From assembly GCF_001590965.1 (NCBI RefSeq), contig NZ_BCTW01000024.1, positions 1 to 58,087 of the forward strand: DNA of 58,087 bases. Direction: 5' to 3'. The position numbers were made by a program, and so were the translations under genes. The notes under the pieces are model-generated. The model did not search any database and was not told the origin of the DNA. It was given only the letters and a program-made list of their open reading frames with translations. Origin of the DNA: Novosphingobium lentum NBRC 107847. Its GTDB lineage: Bacteria; Pseudomonadota; Alphaproteobacteria; Sphingomonadales; Sphingomonadaceae. This document shows positions 56,829 through 58,087 of the stretch, piece after piece (within the stretch, counting starts at the first letter, position 1; each line of letters opens with the position of its first letter).

Positions 56829-57930
56829 ATTCTTCCCGTCGCGGACGATGACGATCTACATCGCCAAGATGTTCGCGGTGCGCATCGTCGCGGTGCTGCT
56901 GATGCTGGTGCTGGTGTTGCAGATGCTCGATCTGCTGGGCGAAAGCGGCAAAGTGCTGGGCGCGCCGGGCAATGGGCAGGCGCAGCTGCTGACCTATGTC
57001 TCGCTGCGGCTGCCGCAGCTGGTGTCTCGGTTCCTGCCGTATTCGGTGCTGCTGGCCACGATCATCACGCTGATGGGGCTGAACCAGAACAGCGAGGTCA
57101 TCGCGATGAAGGCCGCCGGGCTTTCTGCGCATCAGGTGCTGGCGCCGCTGTTCCTGGTCGCGGCGGTGACGTCTGCGGCGACGTTCGCGTTCAACGAACG
57201 CGTGGTCACCCGTTCATCCGCGACGCTCAAAGCGTGGCAGGCGGTAAGCTACGGCGCGGTTCCCGTAGACAGCGGGGTCAAGGCCAACGTCTGGCTGCAG
57301 GATGGCAGCAGTGTGCTGTTCGCCAAATCGATCACCGGGCCGATCACCAATGGCGGCAAGGCGATGGTGATGACCGGGCCAAGCTGGTTCCGGCGCGATG
57401 CCACGGGCATGGTGACCGAGATCGTGACCGCGAATACCGCAGTCTACGCCAATCCCGGCTGGCGGTTCGATGCGCCGGTGGCGTTCGACGTGCAAAGCGC
57501 GCGCAAGTCGGCGCTGCCCGGCGGGCAGGTCTATGCCCGGTCGGTCGAACCGGCGCAGGTGCTGATCAGCAAGGTCGATGCCGATGCCGAATCGCTGCCG
57601 CAACTGGCGCGGTCGATCGCCGCCGTGCGCGAGGCGGGCCATCGCACCAGCGAGCTGGAGGGCAAGTGGTGGCACAAGCTGTCGGGCCCGCTCTCGGCCA
57701 TGCTGATGCCGTTGCTGGGTGCGACCGCCGCGTTCGGGCTGGCGCGGTCGGGCCACATGTTCATCCGCGCGGTGATCGGCATGGCGCTGGGCTTTGCCTA
57801 TTTCGTGGTCGACAACGCCGCCCTCGCGCTCGGCAATTTCGGCGGCTATCCGCCGGTGCTGGCGGCGTGGGCGCCGTTCCTGCTGTTCCTGCTGATCGGC
57901 GAGACGGTGTTGATCCGTACCGAGGAATAG
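56815..57930 (+). CDS. lptG: LPS export ABC transporter permease LptG
   Basis: A 371-residue partner of LptF: MVQLEFFPSRTMTIYIAKMFAVRIVAVLLMLVLVLQMLDLLGES, then PQLVSRFLPYSVLLATIITLMGLNQNSEVIAMKAAGLSAHQVLAPL, the periplasmic domain and C-terminal helices (SGPLSAMLMPLLGATAAFGLARSGHMFIRAVIGMALGFAYFVVDN). ATG 56815 overlaps lptF by 14 bp and has GGAGG upstream within lptF. Together they move LPS toward the outer membrane. Confidence 0.88.
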   Translation: MVQLEFFPSRTMTIYIAKMFAVRIVAVLLMLVLVLQMLDLLGESGKVLGAPGNGQAQLLTYVSLRLPQLVSRFLPYSVLLATIITLMGLNQNSEVIAMKAAGLSAHQVLAPLFLVAAVTSAATFAFNERVVTRSSATLKAWQAVSYGAVPVDSGVKANVWLQDGSSVLFAKSITGPITNGGKAMVMTGPSWFRRDATGMVTEIVTANTAVYANPGWRFDAPVAFDVQSARKSALPGGQVYARSVEPAQVLISKVDADAESLPQLARSIAAVREAGHRTSELEGKWWHKLSGPLSAMLMPLLGATAAFGLARSGHMFIRAVIGMALGFAYFVVDNAALALGNFGGYPPVLAAWAPFLLFLLIGETVLIRTEE

Positions 57931-58087
57931 GGGGAGTGGGCCGTTTGCGCTGATCGCCGCGCGCAAGAGTCAGGATGCGTTGACCGGTCACGCTGACGCG
58001 TGACCTCGCGCGGCACCGGCCCACTCCCCCTGCCCGACCACCCCTAAGGTACACTGCCGGGTGGTCGGGCAGGGGGAGTGGGCCGGT
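57929..58087. repeat. Repeat cluster with perfect 29-bp inverted repeat at window end
   Basis: After lptG, AGGGGGAGTGGGCC occurs at 57929-57942, its inverse GGCCCACTCCCCCT at 58018-58031, and again at 58071-58084. The last two belong to a perfect 29-bp inverted repeat (58015-58043 with 58059-58087) around a 15-bp loop. The window ends exactly at the last base of the right arm, so the repeat may continue. A strong terminator or a REP/MITE-like unit are both possible. No ORF is supported here. Confidence 0.75.

Noticed and set aside
1..58087. CRISPR array or rRNA operon
   Set aside because: No regularly spaced 25-40 bp repeats with unique spacers and no rRNA-like sequence were seen; the short direct repeats found are described separately.

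Overview
The window looks like the chromosome of a high-GC alphaproteobacterium of the Sphingomonadales (Novosphingobium/Sphingomonas-like). This rests on the protein styles of guaA, gyrB, the PHA synthase and phasin, ClpS and LptF/LptG, the frequent GTG starts and weak Shine-Dalgarno sites, and a dispersed 'AAGCTCAACGGCTCCTC'-type intergenic repeat. No search could be run, so the genus is an inference. The window has two very different halves joined at the 3' end of guaA (about 24.78 kb).

Left half (1-24,780) is accessory DNA that I read as a decayed genomic island integrated at the guaA 3' end. From left to right it carries: the end of an IS3-family element with a textbook A-AAA-AAA frameshift site; a five-gene operon of exported proteins of unknown function (1041-5531), two of which look paralogous; two small membrane proteins; a YefM/YoeB toxin-antitoxin pair with a recognisable TGTACA operator and a toxin lacking the usual catalytic Glu46; a DUF2493 protein; a large sulfide/persulfide island (8.3-19.9 kb); a VapBC-like pair; and wreckage of a Trb conjugation operon (5'-truncated trbB, intact trbC and trbD, 3'-truncated trbE). 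trbE is fused to an inverted N-terminal scrap of a tyrosine integrase. The integrase promoter region is split by an intact IS630-family element with TA target duplications. Repeats of ATACCGTCA, likely integrase arm sites, lie between the element and guaA.

The sulfide/persulfide island is the most interesting system. A divergent promoter separates a leftward unit (rhodanese, lipoprotein membrane-fusion protein, RND pump, ArsR/BigR-like Cys regulator, TrxC) from a rightward unit (sulfide:quinone oxidoreductase, DUF2892, TolC-like outer-membrane factor, persulfide-dioxygenase-like MBL enzyme, TauE/SafE exporter, a broken methyltransferase, Crp/Fnr regulator, DUF2892). The two arms together encode a complete tripartite efflux machine interleaved with sulfide oxidation, persulfide transfer and sulfite export. 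This suggests a sulfur-stress-regulated pump, whose substrate is unknown.

Right half (24,862-58,087) is core chromosome: guaA, a 27-residue membrane peptide, an exported M20 peptidase, a methyltransferase, gyrB, a GH18-deacetylase-GT2 fusion that could make and process an exopolysaccharide, a two-component system, an acvB/virJ-like - DUF2147 - mprF aminoacyl-phosphatidylglycerol operon, modABC molybdate uptake, a second two-component system, rluE, a RoxA-like ribosomal oxygenase, tRNA-Thr and tRNA-Cys, a crotonase, an AlaC-like aminotransferase, the PHA genes (phaC, and a phasin with a long Ala/Pro/Lys-rich AT-hook extension behind a perfectly mirrored pair of PhaR-like sites), clpS, a VIT-family transporter and lptF-lptG. 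The window stops inside a repeat containing a perfect 29-bp inverted repeat.
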